Below are positions 1 to 9,336 of a stretch of 64,000 nt of DNA, piece after piece (within the stretch, counting starts at the first letter, position 1; every line of letters begins with the position of its first letter). The notes under the pieces were generated by a model. That model was given only the letters and a program-made list of their open reading frames with translations. It was not told the origin of the DNA and did not search any database. The stretch covers positions 157,951-221,950 of the forward strand of contig JAOTRT010000006.1 in NCBI GenBank assembly GCA_030247725.1, written 5' to 3'. Both the position numbers and the translations under genes were made by a program. Source of the stretch: Candidatus Nitricoxidireducens bremensis (GTDB lineage Bacteria; Pseudomonadota; Gammaproteobacteria; Burkholderiales; Rhodocyclaceae).

Positions 1-1
1 G

Positions 2-136
2 GCGCGCAATGCCGGCACGGCAGCGTTGGCCGTCAGCTATGGCGCCCATCCGCGGGCGGCACTGGAGGCGGAGGTACCGCTGCATTGCTCCGCCAGCGTC
101 GAGGACATGTGCGTTTGGCTGCGCGCGAACGCCTGA
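2..136 (+). CDS. HAD-family phosphatase, C-terminal fragment (phosphoglycolate phosphatase-like)
   Basis: The window opens inside this gene; only the last 44 residues are present. The segment with A-R-N-A-G, V-S-Y-G-A-H and a closing W-L-R is typical of the end of Gph-type HAD hydrolases, where the late D-x-x-x-D/N-A-G region lies near the Mg site. It probably hydrolyses a small phosphate ester in the cytoplasm. The catalytic N-terminal DxD motif lies outside the window, so the substrate cannot be inferred. The next gene starts inside its 3' end, which suggests an operon. Confidence 0.6.
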   Translation, partial: ARNAGTAALAVSYGAHPRAALEAEVPLHCSASVEDMCVWLRANA

Positions 137-465
137 TCTGCCGCAGCGAGGACCTGGCGGAGCGCGGCGACGGCTTACGCTTTGAAGTGGACTGGATGGG
201 TAAGCGTGAGCCGGCCTTCGCCGTGCGCTATCGCGGTCGCGTCCATGCCTATCTGAACCGCTGCAGCCATGTGCCGATGGAACTCGACTGGCAGGAGGGG
301 AGGTTCTTCGATGTTGCCGGTTTATACTTGGTCTGCGGTACCCATGGCGCGCTTTACGCGCCGGAATCCGGCGCCTGTGTCGGTGGCCGCTGCAGTGGCA
401 AGGGTTTGCGGCCGCTGGCGATGCAAGAGCGAGATGGTTGTGTCTACCTGATTGAAGGCGAATGA
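109..465 (+). CDS. Rieske [2Fe-2S] domain protein
   Basis: Small soluble protein of about 118 residues. It has the Rieske cluster ligands in the usual order: C-S-H (in NRCSHVPMEL) and, about 18 residues later, C-G-T-H (in LVCGTHGALY), so it should bind a [2Fe-2S] cluster through two Cys and two His. No oxygenase catalytic domain is fused, so it is a ferredoxin-like electron carrier or regulatory subunit of unknown partner. The GTG at 109 is chosen; a TTG at 85 is possible. Either start overlaps the upstream phosphatase. The stop abuts the following protease gene, so the three are probably cotranscribed. Confidence 0.8.
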   Translation: MRLAARERLICRSEDLAERGDGLRFEVDWMGKREPAFAVRYRGRVHAYLNRCSHVPMELDWQEGRFFDVAGLYLVCGTHGALYAPESGACVGGRCSGKGLRPLAMQERDGCVYLIEGE

Positions 466-466
466 A

Positions 467-1423
467 GTGTCCGAGAATGGTTCCGACGATCCCCGCTGGG
501 AACGCAAGATCATCGAAAAGCTGGCCCTGGAAGCTCTGGCCGAGCAGCGGCGGCGGCGGCGGTGGGGGATATTCTTTCGCCTGCTGGGCTTCGCCTATGT
601 GACCGTATTTCTGGTGCTTGCCGTGGATTGGGGCGATGGCAGCACTTTGGGCGACGGACAAAAGCATACGGCTCTGGTCCAGTTGAACGGCGTCATCCGC
701 GAGCGCGGCGATGCCAATGCCGAGCATCTGGTAGCAGCCCTTCAAGCGGCTTTCGCCGACAAGGGGACGGCAGGCGTCATCCTGCGCATCAACAGTCCCG
801 GCGGTAGCCCGGTGCAGGCCGGCATCATCAACGACGAGATTCGTCGTCTGCGCAGCAAGCATGCCGATGTGCCCATTTATGCCGTCGTCGAGGATGTCTG
901 CGCCTCGGGCGGCTACTACGTGGCGGCAGCGACGGACAAGATATTCGTAGACAAGGCCAGTCTTGTCGGTTCCATCGGGGTATTGATGGACGGCTTCGGC
1001 TTTACCGGGACCATGGAGAAGCTCGGCGTCGAGCGGCGTCTGCTGACGGCCGGAGAGCACAAAGGCTTCCTCGACCCCTTCTCGCCGCAGGATACTGGGC
1101 ATAAGGAGCACGCCAAGAAGATGCTCGGCGAGATCCATGAGCAGTTCATCGATGTGGTGCGCAAGGGGCGCGGCCAGCGGCTCAAGGAAACACCGGACAT
1201 GTTCTCCGGCCTTCTGTGGACCGGGGCCCGCAGTATCGAACTTGGTCTGGCCGATGCCCTGGGGAGCGTCGAGTCCGTGGCGCGGGATGTTATTAAGGCC
1301 GAGGATATCCGCGACTACACGGTCAAGCCGAATTTCGCCGAGAAGTTCGCCAAGCAGTTCGGTGCGGACATGGCGGAGGGTGCCGTCGCCACCTTGGCCC
1401 GCTTCGGCGCTAGCCTGCGCTGA
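467..1423 (+). CDS. sppA: S49-family signal peptide peptidase (SppA-like)
   Basis: Membrane-anchored serine protease that degrades cleaved signal peptides and other membrane-embedded peptides. One hydrophobic segment lies near the N-terminus (FFRLLGFAYVTVFLVLAV), followed by a single S49 domain. The catalytic Ser is in CASGGYYVA, and a conserved D-K-I and G-S-I-G-V follow. At about 318 residues it is the short single-domain form rather than the doubled E. coli SppA. A GTG at 467 preceded by GAAGG is preferred; an in-frame TTG at 452 would overlap the Rieske gene. It converges with the next gene, and their 3' ends overlap by 14 bases. Confidence 0.88.
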   Translation: MSENGSDDPRWERKIIEKLALEALAEQRRRRRWGIFFRLLGFAYVTVFLVLAVDWGDGSTLGDGQKHTALVQLNGVIRERGDANAEHLVAALQAAFADKGTAGVILRINSPGGSPVQAGIINDEIRRLRSKHADVPIYAVVEDVCASGGYYVAAATDKIFVDKASLVGSIGVLMDGFGFTGTMEKLGVERRLLTAGEHKGFLDPFSPQDTGHKEHAKKMLGEIHEQFIDVVRKGRGQRLKETPDMFSGLLWTGARSIELGLADALGSVESVARDVIKAEDIRDYTVKPNFAEKFAKQFGADMAEGAVATLARFGASLR

Positions 1424-2126
1424 GCAGCAAGAACACCGTCGGTCGCTTTTCCAATGTCGGTGGTGGAAGGCGTCGCCATGCGGCAATCCGTCGCGTAGCG
1501 ACTGCCTCGTCTGGCTGGGTAAGGTGGCTGGCCACGCAAAGCAGGGTTTCGGGTCGGCAAGTTGCCAGCAGTGCTTGGAACAGGGCTCCATTCCGGTAAG
1601 GAGTCTCGATGAACAGCTGGGTTTGCCGATGCTGCAGGGATGCCTTCTCCAATTCGGCGATTCGGCGACTGCGTTCCGGTTCCTTCTGGGGTAGGTAGCC
1701 ATGGAAGGCGAAGCGTTGGCCGTCCAGGCCCGATGCCATCAGGGCGAGCAGGAGGGACGAGGGCCCGACTAGGGGCTTGACGCGGATTTCCCGTTCATGG
1801 GCCCGGCGGGCCAGCAGGGCGCCCGGGTCGGCCACGCCGGGACAGCCGGCTTCCGACATCAGGCCGAGGTCATGGCCTTCCGTCAGGGGCGTCAGCAGGC
1901 GGTCAATATCACCTAGCGTGAGCCGCTCGGGCAACTGCTCGATGGCGATTTCCCGCAAGGGCGTCGGGTGATCAAGGCGCTTGATCTCGGCACGGGCGGT
2001 TTTTGCGTTTTCGGCGATGAAGTGGGTCAGGCGGCAGGCGGTATCCCTGGTTTCCTGCGGCAGATAGGTCTGCCACGCCACGTCGCCGAGGGCTGACGGC
2101 AGCAGGAATAGCGTGCCGGTGCTCAA
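1410..2126 (-). CDS. RsmI-like SAM-dependent methyltransferase (tetrapyrrole methylase fold)
   Basis: The protein of about 238 residues has the tetrapyrrole-methylase fold used by RsmI, which 2'-O-methylates C1402 of 16S rRNA. The glycine-rich signature reads [12 protein letters not shown] instead of RsmI's SDAGTPxxSDPG, and later blocks ([21 protein letters not shown]) match the family. This is the paralogous RsmI-like group, not canonical RsmI, and its target is unknown. The start is a TTG whose last bases form the TGA stop of maf (TTGA overlap), so translation is probably coupled. Its 3' end overlaps sppA, which is convergent. Confidence 0.75.
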   Translation of the reverse strand: MSTGTLFLLPSALGDVAWQTYLPQETRDTACRLTHFIAENAKTARAEIKRLDHPTPLREIAIEQLPERLTLGDIDRLLTPLTEGHDLGLMSEAGCPGVADPGALLARRAHEREIRVKPLVGPSSLLLALMASGLDGQRFAFHGYLPQKEPERSRRIAELEKASLQHRQTQLFIETPYRNGALFQALLATCRPETLLCVASHLTQPDEAVATRRIAAWRRLPPPTLEKRPTVFLLLSAG

Positions 2127-2701
2127 GGAAGTTCGAGGCCTTCCGCCCGCAGCATGTCGCACAGGGCAATGAGCGGCAGGCCGACGAGGGCGTTGGGATC
2201 ATCGCCGCGCATGGATTCGAGAAGGGAGATGCCCAGTCCTTCGGAGCGGGCACTGCCGGCACAGTTGAGCGCATTCTCCTTATCCTGATAGCGCAGGATT
2301 TCGGCATCCGACAGTTCGCGGAAGTGAACTTCGGTGGGGATGCCGCGTACATGGGTACGGCCGGTGGTTGCGTTGAACAGACAGAGGCCGGTATGGAAAA
2401 CGATGGTCTGGCCGCTCATTGCGCGCAACTGGGCAATGGCATTTTCCCGGGAGCCGGGTTTGCCGAAGCGGATGTCGCCCATATGGGCGACCTGATCGCT
2501 GCCGATGATGAGGGCGTCGGGGAAGCGGTCGGCCACGGCCATGGCCTTGGCGACCGAGAGGCGCTCGGCCGTGGCGGCCGGGGCTTCGCCCGGCAAGGGG
2601 GTTTCGTCCGTTGCGGGTGCTGCCGTCTCGAAGGATATCTGCAGGCGAGCCAGAAGTTCCCGCCGATAGGGCGAGGTGGAGGCGAGTACGAGTCGGGTCA
2701 C
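2123..2701 (-). CDS. maf: Maf nucleotide pyrophosphatase
   Basis: Maf proteins hydrolyse non-canonical or modified nucleoside triphosphates to monophosphates and are linked to septum arrest. The N-terminal [14 protein letters not shown] matches the substrate-binding S-x-x-P-R-R-x-x-L motif. D-E-T-P and I-I-G-S-D-Q-V follow, and the C-terminal part has the [10 protein letters not shown] pattern typical of the YceF branch. The 192-residue length is normal. The GTG at 2701 gives the family N-terminus. It is transcribed away from yceD, matching the conserved maf/yceD-rpmF-plsX arrangement. Confidence 0.9.
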   Translation of the reverse strand: MTRLVLASTSPYRRELLARLQISFETAAPATDETPLPGEAPAATAERLSVAKAMAVADRFPDALIIGSDQVAHMGDIRFGKPGSRENAIAQLRAMSGQTIVFHTGLCLFNATTGRTHVRGIPTEVHFRELSDAEILRYQDKENALNCAGSARSEGLGISLLESMRGDDPNALVGLPLIALCDMLRAEGLELP

Positions 2702-2725
2702 GGCGGGTTTTTCCCTGCTTTTTCT

Positions 2726-2754
2726 TTGACTTGAGGAGGGGCGGCATGATAGCA
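2726..2754 (+). promoter_or_regulatory. possible sigma-70 promoter for the yceD-fab operon
   Basis: TTGACT at 2726-2731 is a good -35 hexamer. A weaker -10 follows after 16-17 bases, around GATAGC/ATAGCA (2748-2754), just before the yceD start at 2765. The position, in the only gap between divergent maf and yceD, is what one expects for the operon promoter. The -10 match is poor and no start site is known. Confidence 0.35.
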
Positions 2755-2764
2755 TTCGCCGTTT

Positions 2765-3274
2765 ATGTCGTGCCAAGACAAGTCGGCAATTTGCCGGGCA
2801 GTCATCGATAGCCTGGAGTTCGCCCGCACAGGCGGCCATCTGGCCGGCGGCGTGGCGGTGGCAGATCTTGGCAGGTTGGCGGATGCGCTTGCCGATGGTT
2901 CTGGCGAGTTGGATTGTTCGCTTGATGGCGGCAGGGACGAAGACGGCAAGCCGTATTTGCACCTGCGGGTCAGCGGGGTTTTGCATCTGGCCTGTCAGCG
3001 CTGTCTGTCGGCATTGCCGTTCGGTGTCGATGTCGATAGTCGTTTGTTGCCGATGGCGCCCGGGCAGGAGTGGCCCGACGAGGAGTTGAGCGACGACGCG
3101 AGCGACATGGTCGCGGCAGATGCCGCATTGTCGGTGTTGTCTTTGATCGAAGACGAGGTGTTGTTGGCCTTGCCGATTGCGCCGAGACATGAGGATTGCC
3201 GGCTGCCGAGCGCGGTCGGTGGGGATAGCAAGCCATCGCCGTTCGCGGCGTTGGCTGATTTGAAGAAACATTGA
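2765..3274 (+). CDS. yceD: YceD/DUF177 family protein (23S rRNA accumulation protein)
   Basis: The 169-residue protein has the DUF177 pair of cysteines in L-A-C-Q-R-C-L and the acidic segment D-x-x-D-x-V-A-A-D followed by [13 protein letters not shown]. In other bacteria YceD is needed for normal 23S rRNA accumulation and is almost always encoded beside rpmF, as here. The start ATG at 2765 is the first after the putative promoter. The stop lies 15 bases before rpmF. It heads the operon running to fabF. Confidence 0.88.
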   Translation: MSCQDKSAICRAVIDSLEFARTGGHLAGGVAVADLGRLADALADGSGELDCSLDGGRDEDGKPYLHLRVSGVLHLACQRCLSALPFGVDVDSRLLPMAPGQEWPDEELSDDASDMVAADAALSVLSLIEDEVLLALPIAPRHEDCRLPSAVGGDSKPSPFAALADLKKH

Positions 3275-3289
3275 GCAAGGAGTCGCAAC

Positions 3290-3469
3290 ATGGCCGTTCA
3301 GCAGAACAAGAAGTCGCCGTCCAAGCGTGGTATGCATCGTTCCCACGATTTTCTGACCACTCCGCCCCTGGCGGTTGAGGCCACCACGGGCGAAGCGCAC
3401 CTGCGCCACCACATCTCCCCCTCGGGTGTGTACCGTGGCAAGAAGGTCCTGAAGACCAAGGGCGAATAA
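3290..3469 (+). CDS. rpmF: 50S ribosomal protein L32
   Basis: The 59-residue protein begins [20 protein letters not shown], the canonical L32 N-terminus, and continues with [14 protein letters not shown]. It is a structural protein of the large ribosomal subunit near the peptidyl-transferase region. It lacks the four zinc-binding cysteines found in some L32 forms, so it is the zinc-independent type. AAGGAG upstream is a good ribosome-binding site. A strong hairpin follows 15 bases after the stop. Confidence 0.97.
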   Translation: MAVQQNKKSPSKRGMHRSHDFLTTPPLAVEATTGEAHLRHHISPSGVYRGKKVLKTKGE

Positions 3470-3484
3470 TTCGTCCAGCCGAAT

Positions 3485-3518
3485 ACGGCCGGGTGCGCTG
3501 GCGCATCCGGCCGTTTTC
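3485..3518 (+). terminator. hairpin with short T-run between rpmF and plsX
   Basis: A 14-base stem (3485-3498 with 3501-3514, one G-T pair, very small loop) is followed by TTTTC. It looks like an intrinsic terminator or attenuator for the rpmF transcript. The plsX start codon follows at once, so plsX must be reached by read-through or the hairpin must modulate plsX translation. Confidence 0.7.
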
Positions 3519-4538
3519 ATGATGGCAATCACCATTGCTGTCGACTGTATGGGTGGCGATCACGGTCCCGTGGTCACCTTGCCTGCAGTCTTCGACTTCC
3601 TCCGATGCGACAAAGATTGCGCCACCATCCTGGTTGGCCGCGAGGATGAGCTGCGTCCGCTTCTCGGGACGGCGGTCGCCGAGTTCGGAGAGCGCTTGCG
3701 TGTCCATAACGCCAGCGAAGTCGTGGAAATGGACGAGCCCGTTGCCAGCGCTTTGCGCAACAAGAAGGATTCGTCCATGCGCGTGGCTGCCAACCTGGTC
3801 AAGGAAGGCACGGCCGACGCCGCCATCTCCGCCGGCAACACCGGGGCACTGATGGCCATCTCCCGCTTCGTCCTCAAGACACTGCCGGGAATCGACCGGC
3901 CGGCCATCGCCAGCATCCTGCCGACCGTGAAGGGTTATACCTATGTCCTCGATCTCGGTGCCAACGTCGATTGCCAGCCCGAGCACCTGCTTCAGTTCGG
4001 CATCATGGGGGCCATGCTGGCTTCCGCTCTCGACCACAAGGAACGCCCCAGCGTCGGTTTGCTGAACATCGGCGAGGAAGAGATCAAGGGTAACGAGGTC
4101 GTCAAGCGCGCTGCCGAACTGCTGCGGGACAGCGGCCTCAACTTTTACGGCAACGTCGAGGGCAACGACATCTTCAAGGGCACGACGGACGTGGTGGTCT
4201 GCGACGGCTTCGTCGGCAATGTCGTCCTCAAGGCCTCGGAAGGATTGGCCCAGATGATCACCAACAGCCTCAAGGAAGAGTTCTCCCGCAACTTCCTTAC
4301 CAAGTTGGGGGCCTTGATGGCGCTGCCGGCGCTGCGCGCGTTCAAACGCCGCTACGACCATCGTCGCTACAATGGCGCCAGCCTGCTGGGCCTGAATGGC
4401 ATCGTGGTGAAGAGCCACGGTTCCGCCGATGCCTTGGCTTTCCGCACTGCTTTGGAGCGTGCCGCCGAAGCGGCGCGTCAGCGTCTTCCCGAAAAAATTG
4501 CTTCCCGCATGGCCAACACCATGCCCGCCGCCGCATGA
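3519..4538 (+). CDS. plsX: phosphate acyltransferase PlsX
   Basis: PlsX converts acyl-ACP and phosphate to acyl-phosphate, the first step of phospholipid synthesis with PlsY, at the inner face of the membrane. The N-terminus [11 protein letters not shown] is diagnostic. [11 protein letters not shown] and C-D-G-F-V-G-N follow. The length of 339 residues is normal. Two adjacent ATGs (3519, 3522) could start translation; both sit immediately after the hairpin with no clear ribosome-binding site. The stop overlaps the fabH start as ATGA. Confidence 0.95.
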   Translation: MMAITIAVDCMGGDHGPVVTLPAVFDFLRCDKDCATILVGREDELRPLLGTAVAEFGERLRVHNASEVVEMDEPVASALRNKKDSSMRVAANLVKEGTADAAISAGNTGALMAISRFVLKTLPGIDRPAIASILPTVKGYTYVLDLGANVDCQPEHLLQFGIMGAMLASALDHKERPSVGLLNIGEEEIKGNEVVKRAAELLRDSGLNFYGNVEGNDIFKGTTDVVVCDGFVGNVVLKASEGLAQMITNSLKEEFSRNFLTKLGALMALPALRAFKRRYDHRRYNGASLLGLNGIVVKSHGSADALAFRTALERAAEAARQRLPEKIASRMANTMPAAA

Positions 4539-5515
4539 GCCAATTGCCAAAGTATGCCCGTATCACCGGTACCGGCAGTTTCCTGCCCGGCAGCCCCATC
4601 GGCAACGCCGAGCTGATCGCCGCCCATCGGCTTGAGTCGTCGGACGACTGGATCGTCGAACGAACGGGCATCCGGGCCCGCCACCTGGCAGCTAGCGGCG
4701 TGACGGCGAGCGAACTGGCGTTGCCGGCCTGCCGCAGCGCCCTTGAGGCCGCCGGGCGCAAGCCGAGCGACGTGGATCTGGTCATTGTCGCGACATCGAC
4801 GCCCGACTTCATTTTTCCCAGTACGGCGGCGCTGCTGCAGGCGAAGCTGGGCATTGCGAGCGGCGGCGCAGCCTTCGATCTGCAGGCCGTCTGCAGCGGT
4901 TTCACTTATGCGCTGTCGGTGGCGGAGAAGTTCATCCGCTCGGGCTCCCACCGTTGCGCCCTGGTGGTTGGCGCCGAGGTTTTTTCCCGCATCCTCGACT
5001 GGAGCGACCGCGGCACCTGCGTACTGTTCGGCGACGGTGCCGGCGCCGTGGTGCTGGAGGCCGCCGACGAGCCCGGCATCCTGGCCACGGCGATCCACGC
5101 CGACGGCAGCCATCACGGCATTCTTTCCGTTCCCGGCCAGATCTGCGGCGGGCAACCCACGGGCGATCCCTTCCTGCGCATGGACGGTCAGGCCGTCTTC
5201 AAATTTGCCGTCAAGGTGCTGGCGGATGTCGCCAACGAGGTGCTGGCTGCGGCGGGGATGTCGTCGGATGAACTCGACTGGCTGATTCCCCACCAAGCGA
5301 ATCTGCGCATTCTTTCCGCGACCGCCAAGAAGCTGCATGTGCCAACAGAGAAGTGCATCGCCACGGTGGATCGGCACGGCAATACCTCCGCCGCCTCGAT
5401 TCCGTTGGCGCTGGACGAGTCCGTGCGCGGCGGCAAGATCAAGCGCGGCGATACCGTGCTCCTGGAAGGCGTCGGCGGCGGTTTCACCTGGGGTGCCGCA
5501 CTCCTGAAATTCTGA
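4535..5515 (+). CDS. fabH: 3-oxoacyl-ACP synthase III
   Basis: FabH starts type II fatty-acid synthesis by condensing acetyl-CoA with malonyl-ACP. The Cys-His-Asn triad is intact: C120 in LQAVCSGF, H253 in IPHQAN and N283 in HGNTSAAS. The 326-residue length and the C-terminal G-G-G-F-T-W-G are typical. It is translationally coupled to plsX by a 4-base overlap and is followed 14 bases later by fabD, the standard fab order. Confidence 0.96.
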   Translation: MSQLPKYARITGTGSFLPGSPIGNAELIAAHRLESSDDWIVERTGIRARHLAASGVTASELALPACRSALEAAGRKPSDVDLVIVATSTPDFIFPSTAALLQAKLGIASGGAAFDLQAVCSGFTYALSVAEKFIRSGSHRCALVVGAEVFSRILDWSDRGTCVLFGDGAGAVVLEAADEPGILATAIHADGSHHGILSVPGQICGGQPTGDPFLRMDGQAVFKFAVKVLADVANEVLAAAGMSSDELDWLIPHQANLRILSATAKKLHVPTEKCIATVDRHGNTSAASIPLALDESVRGGKIKRGDTVLLEGVGGGFTWGAALLKF

Positions 5516-5529
5516 GTACGAGGGATGAA

Positions 5530-6462
5530 ATGAAATTTGCACTGGTGTTTCCCGGCCAAGGTTCCCAGTCCCTGGGCATGATGGCTGCCTACGGCGACAG
5601 CCCGGCGATCCGGACAAGCTTCGACGAGGCTTCCAAGGCCCTCGGCCGTGACTTGTGGCAACTTGTTGTCGATGGTCCTGCCGAGGCGTTGAATCAGACC
5701 GTCAATACCCAGCCGTTGATGCTGACTGCGGGCATCGCCGTGTATCGGCTCTGGCAGGAGAAGGGCGGCCCGATGCCGACGATGGTCGCCGGCCACAGCC
5801 TGGGAGAGTATGCGGCACTGGTGGCGGCCGGCGTGCTCGAATTGAGGGATGCCGTACCCCTGGTCGAGCTGCGTGCCAAGGCCATGCAGGAAGCCGTGCC
5901 GGCGGGCGAGGGCGCCATGGCGGCCATCCTCGGTCTCGATGCGGAGACGGTGAAGGCGGCTTGCGCCGAAGCGGCGCAAGCTCAGGTCGCCCAGGCGGTG
6001 AACTTCAATGCGCCGGAACAGACGGTCATCGCCGGCCACAAGGCTGCCATCGAGCGCGCCGCCGAAGCCTGCAAGGCCAGGGGGGCGAAGCGGGCCGTGA
6101 TGCTGCCGGTATCGGCACCATTCCATTGCTCGCTGATGCAGCCGGCGGCCGAGAAGCTGAAGGCACGCCTGGCCGAACTCGTGCTGGCAGTACCGAAGAT
6201 CGCGGTGGTGAACAACGTCGACGTGGCGACACCGACCGATCCTGCAGCCATCAAGGATGCCCTCGGCCGGCAGGCTGCGGCCCCCGTACGCTGGGTGGAA
6301 ACCATGCGCGCCATGCAGGCGGCGGGCGTCACCCACGTGTATGAATGCGGCCCCGGCAAGGTGTTGGCAGGTCTGGTCAAGCGTTGTGCCGACGGCTTGG
6401 TCGGCGGTGCCATGGCGGACCTGGCTGGTGTTGAAGCGGCTCTGGCCGCAGTGAAGGCTTGA
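5530..6462 (+). CDS. fabD: malonyl-CoA:ACP transacylase
   Basis: FabD moves malonyl groups from CoA to acyl carrier protein for chain elongation. The protein begins M-K-F-A-L-V-F-P-G-Q-G-S-Q. It has the nucleophile S90 in G-H-S-L-G-E-Y and the catalytic H199 in S-A-P-F-H-C, with 310 residues overall. The ATG at 5530 gives the family N-terminus and is chosen over upstream in-frame starts that would run into fabH. Confidence 0.96.
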   Translation: MKFALVFPGQGSQSLGMMAAYGDSPAIRTSFDEASKALGRDLWQLVVDGPAEALNQTVNTQPLMLTAGIAVYRLWQEKGGPMPTMVAGHSLGEYAALVAAGVLELRDAVPLVELRAKAMQEAVPAGEGAMAAILGLDAETVKAACAEAAQAQVAQAVNFNAPEQTVIAGHKAAIERAAEACKARGAKRAVMLPVSAPFHCSLMQPAAEKLKARLAELVLAVPKIAVVNNVDVATPTDPAAIKDALGRQAAAPVRWVETMRAMQAAGVTHVYECGPGKVLAGLVKRCADGLVGGAMADLAGVEAALAAVKA

Positions 6463-6471
6463 GGAAGCGTT

Positions 6472-7218
6472 ATGGATAATCTGAACGGACAGGTCGCTCT
6501 CGTCACGGGCGCTTCGCGCGGCATTGGGCGCGCCATCGCGCTGGAACTCGGTCAGCAGGGGGCCATCGTCATCGGTACCGCCACCTCCGAGACGGGGGCC
6601 GCCGACATCCAGAAGGGTCTCGATGCGGCCGGTATCGCCGGTTGGGGCGCGGTGCTCAACGTCACCGATGCAGCGGCTTGTGAAGCCGTCATCGGCGAGA
6701 TCGAAAAGAAGTTCGGTCCCGTCTCCGTCCTCGTCAACAATGCCGGCATCACCAAGGACAACCTGGCGATGCGCATGAAGGATGACGAATGGGATGCGGT
6801 GATGGACACCAATTTGAAGGCCGTCTTCCGTCTTTCCAAGCTGGTCATGCGCGGCATGATGAAGGCCCGCTGGGGCCGTATCATCAACATCACCTCGGTG
6901 GTCGGTGCCGCCGGCAACCCGGGCCAGGCCAACTATGCGGCCGCCAAGGCCGGCGTCGCCGGCATGACGCGCGCCCTTGCCCAGGAGCTCGGCAGCCGCA
7001 ATATCACGGTGAATTGCGTCGCCCCGGGTTTTATCGATACCGACATGACCAAGGCCCTGCCGGACGCCCAGCGCGATGCCCTGCTGCAGAAAATCCCCCT
7101 CAACCGGCTCGGTCAGGCGGATGAGATCGCCGCCGCCGTCGCCTTCCTGGCGGGACCGAAGGCCGGCTACGTCAGCGGCACCACGCTGCACGTCAACGGC
7201 GGCATGTACATGGTCTGA
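6472..7218 (+). CDS. fabG: 3-oxoacyl-ACP reductase
   Basis: NADPH-dependent reductase for the first reduction in each elongation cycle. It is a short-chain dehydrogenase: the nucleotide motif is T-G-A-S-R-G-I-G at residues 12-19, N-N-A-G is at 89-92, and the catalytic S142-Y155-K159 are all present. The length of 248 residues and the C-terminal G-G-M-Y-M-V are typical of FabG. It follows fabD by 9 bases and shares its operon. Confidence 0.95.
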   Translation: MDNLNGQVALVTGASRGIGRAIALELGQQGAIVIGTATSETGAADIQKGLDAAGIAGWGAVLNVTDAAACEAVIGEIEKKFGPVSVLVNNAGITKDNLAMRMKDDEWDAVMDTNLKAVFRLSKLVMRGMMKARWGRIINITSVVGAAGNPGQANYAAAKAGVAGMTRALAQELGSRNITVNCVAPGFIDTDMTKALPDAQRDALLQKIPLNRLGQADEIAAAVAFLAGPKAGYVSGTTLHVNGGMYMV

Positions 7219-7359
7219 CGGCTGCAACTGGGTCGTCACCTATTTTTGGTAAAATGCGCAGGTTTAGTTGCGGCATGAGGCGTCGTCTGTACCGCATCTA
7301 GCCTGCTCTGACACTATAGTTTTCACACCACACCCGATTAAACAGGGAAGGAGCTATTG

Positions 7360-7599
7360 ATGGACAACATCGAACAACGCGTCAAGAAGATCGTCGCCGA
7401 GCAACTGGGCGTCAACGAGGCCGACATCAAGACGGAGTCCTCGTTCGTGGACGATCTCGGCGCGGATTCGCTGGACACGGTCGAACTGGTGATGGCCCTC
7501 GAAGAAGAATTCGAGTGCGAGATTCCGGACGAAGAGGCCGAGAAGATCACCAACGTGCAGCAGGCCATCGACTACATCAACAACAACCTCAAGAAGTAA
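7360..7599 (+). CDS. acpP: acyl carrier protein
   Basis: Small acidic carrier protein of 79 residues that holds growing acyl chains on a 4'-phosphopantetheine arm. The attachment serine is S37 in the [10 protein letters not shown] motif. An excellent ribosome-binding site (GGAAGGAG) precedes the ATG at 7360; an in-frame TTG lies just before it. The 141-base gap after fabG contains TATAGT at 7315-7320, which could be the -10 of a separate strong acpP promoter, although no good -35 was found. Confidence 0.97.
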   Translation: MDNIEQRVKKIVAEQLGVNEADIKTESSFVDDLGADSLDTVELVMALEEEFECEIPDEEAEKITNVQQAIDYINNNLKK

Positions 7600-7644
7600 G
7601 CGGAACGCTCCGCTTCGCCAATCCCGTCATCGCTGGAGATCACC

Positions 7645-8877
7645 TTGTCGCGTCGTAGAGTCGTCGTGACCGGCTTAGGGCTTGTCTCGCCGGTCGGCAA
7701 TACCGTTCCCGAAGCTTGGGAAAACATCGTCGCCGGCAAGAGCGGCATCGGTCCCATCACCCGCTTCGATGCGTCGGCCTTCAAGTCGCGCATCGCCGGC
7801 GAGGTGAAGGGCTTCGATGTCGCCGCCTATCTGTCGCCCAAGGAGGCGCGCCGCATGGATACCTTCATCCATTACGGCATGGCTGCGGGCATCCAGGCGA
7901 TTCGCGATTCGGGGTTGGCCGTGACACCGGAGAATGCCGACCGCTTCGGCGTCAACATCGGTTCCGGCATCGGCGGGTTGCAGATGATCGAGGGAACGCA
8001 CGACGATTACCTCGGCGGCGGCCCGCGCAAGATTTCGCCGTTCTTCATTCCCGGTACGATCATCAACATGATCTCCGGCAATCTTTCCATCATGTTTGGC
8101 CTCAAGGGGCCCAACATTGCCGTGGTGACGGCCTGTACGACGGGCCTGCATGCCATCGGCACCAGCATGCGCATGATCCAGTACGGCGAAGCGGACGCCA
8201 TGGTCTGCGGCGGCGCCGAATCCACGGTCACCCCTCTTGCCATCGGCGGCTTCGCTTCCGCCCAGGCGCTGTCCACGCGCAACGACGATCCGGCCACGGC
8301 CAGCCGTCCCTGGGACAAGGGGCGTGACGGCTTCGTGCTGGGCGAGGGTGCCGGCGTCATGGTGATCGAGGAGTACGAGCACGCCAAGCAACGCGGCGCG
8401 AAGATATATGCCGAGCTCGCCGGCTTCGGCATGAGCGGCGACGCCTATCACATGACGGCGCCGGATACCGACGGTCCCCGCCGCAGCATGGTCAATGCGC
8501 TGAAGGATGCCGGCCTCAATGCCGATGAGGTCCAGTACGTCAATGCCCACGGGACGTCGACGCCGCTGGGCGACAAGAACGAAACCGAGGCCATCAAGCT
8601 GGCCTTCGGCGCGGCAGCGAGGAAACTCGTCGTCAGTTCCACCAAGTCCATGACCGGGCACTTGCTCGGTGGTGCCGGTGGCCTGGAGTCCGTCCTGACG
8701 GCGCTCGCCGTGCATCATCAGATCGCGCCGCCGACCATCAACATCTTCGAGCAGGACCCGGAGTGCGACCTCGACTACTGCGCCAATACGGCGCGGCCCA
8801 TGAAGATCGACGTCGCCATGAAGAACAACTTCGGTTTCGGCGGTACCAACGGCACGCTGGCCTTCCGCCGCGTATAG
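7645..8877 (+). CDS. fabF: 3-oxoacyl-ACP synthase II
   Basis: Elongating condensing enzyme. The catalytic set C164 (V-T-A-C-T-T-G), H302 (N-A-H-G-T-S-T) and H339 (S-M-T-G-H-L-L) is present, with normal spacing and 410 residues. The start is a TTG at 7645 behind a GGAG site. The N-terminus S-R-R-R-V-V-V-T-G-L-G is that of FabF. It closes the fatty-acid gene cluster. Confidence 0.95.
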   Translation: MSRRRVVVTGLGLVSPVGNTVPEAWENIVAGKSGIGPITRFDASAFKSRIAGEVKGFDVAAYLSPKEARRMDTFIHYGMAAGIQAIRDSGLAVTPENADRFGVNIGSGIGGLQMIEGTHDDYLGGGPRKISPFFIPGTIINMISGNLSIMFGLKGPNIAVVTACTTGLHAIGTSMRMIQYGEADAMVCGGAESTVTPLAIGGFASAQALSTRNDDPATASRPWDKGRDGFVLGEGAGVMVIEEYEHAKQRGAKIYAELAGFGMSGDAYHMTAPDTDGPRRSMVNALKDAGLNADEVQYVNAHGTSTPLGDKNETEAIKLAFGAAARKLVVSSTKSMTGHLLGGAGGLESVLTALAVHHQIAPPTINIFEQDPECDLDYCANTARPMKIDVAMKNNFGFGGTNGTLAFRRV

Positions 8878-8892
8878 GACAGGCGGCCGGCC

Positions 8893-9312
8893 GTGCAACT
8901 GCCGGTCACGCTGCGGTCGAAAGCCTCCCCCCTCCTGAGCGGCGCCTTGAGCGCCGCTCATCTTTTGGTGTTTGCGGGGCTGCTCGCCTGCGGTCTGTCC
9001 GTGGCATCGATGCTGGGGATCGGATCGCTGCTGGCAATCTCGCTGGTCTTTACGTTGCGGACCCAACGGGCGCATCCGGCCTGGTCGGCCATGACACTAC
9101 TGGCGGATGGGCAGCTGGAAATGGAGCGGGGCGATGGTGGGCGCCATGGGGCCGAGCTTCTCGCCGGAAGTACGGCTTTTCCCTGGCTGGTGATTTTGCG
9201 GTTGCAGGTCGAAGGCAGGCACTTATCGCTTACCCTGCTGCCGGATGGGCTGGAGGGGGATGGCCACCGCCTGCTGCGCCTGTGGTTGCGCTGGCGCGCC
9301 ATGTCTGTCTGA
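8893..9312 (+). CDS. small membrane protein, YgfX/CptA-like
   Basis: The 139-residue protein starts with GTG. Two close hydrophobic segments (about residues 20-55: AAHLLVFAGLLACGLSVASM and a following stretch) are followed by a soluble beta-rich region with W-L-V-I-L-R-L and a Leu/Arg-rich tail ending L-R-L-W-L-R-W-R. This layout, the size and the position next to nadB and rpoE resemble the YgfX (CptA) family seen beside nadB in many betaproteobacteria. The assignment rests on layout rather than a diagnostic motif. It ends 24 bases from convergent nadB. Confidence 0.5.
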   Translation: MQLPVTLRSKASPLLSGALSAAHLLVFAGLLACGLSVASMLGIGSLLAISLVFTLRTQRAHPAWSAMTLLADGQLEMERGDGGRHGAELLAGSTAFPWLVILRLQVEGRHLSLTLLPDGLEGDGHRLLRLWLRWRAMSV

Positions 9313-9336
9313 CGCCGGGGCGGCGGCAGACCCGTT

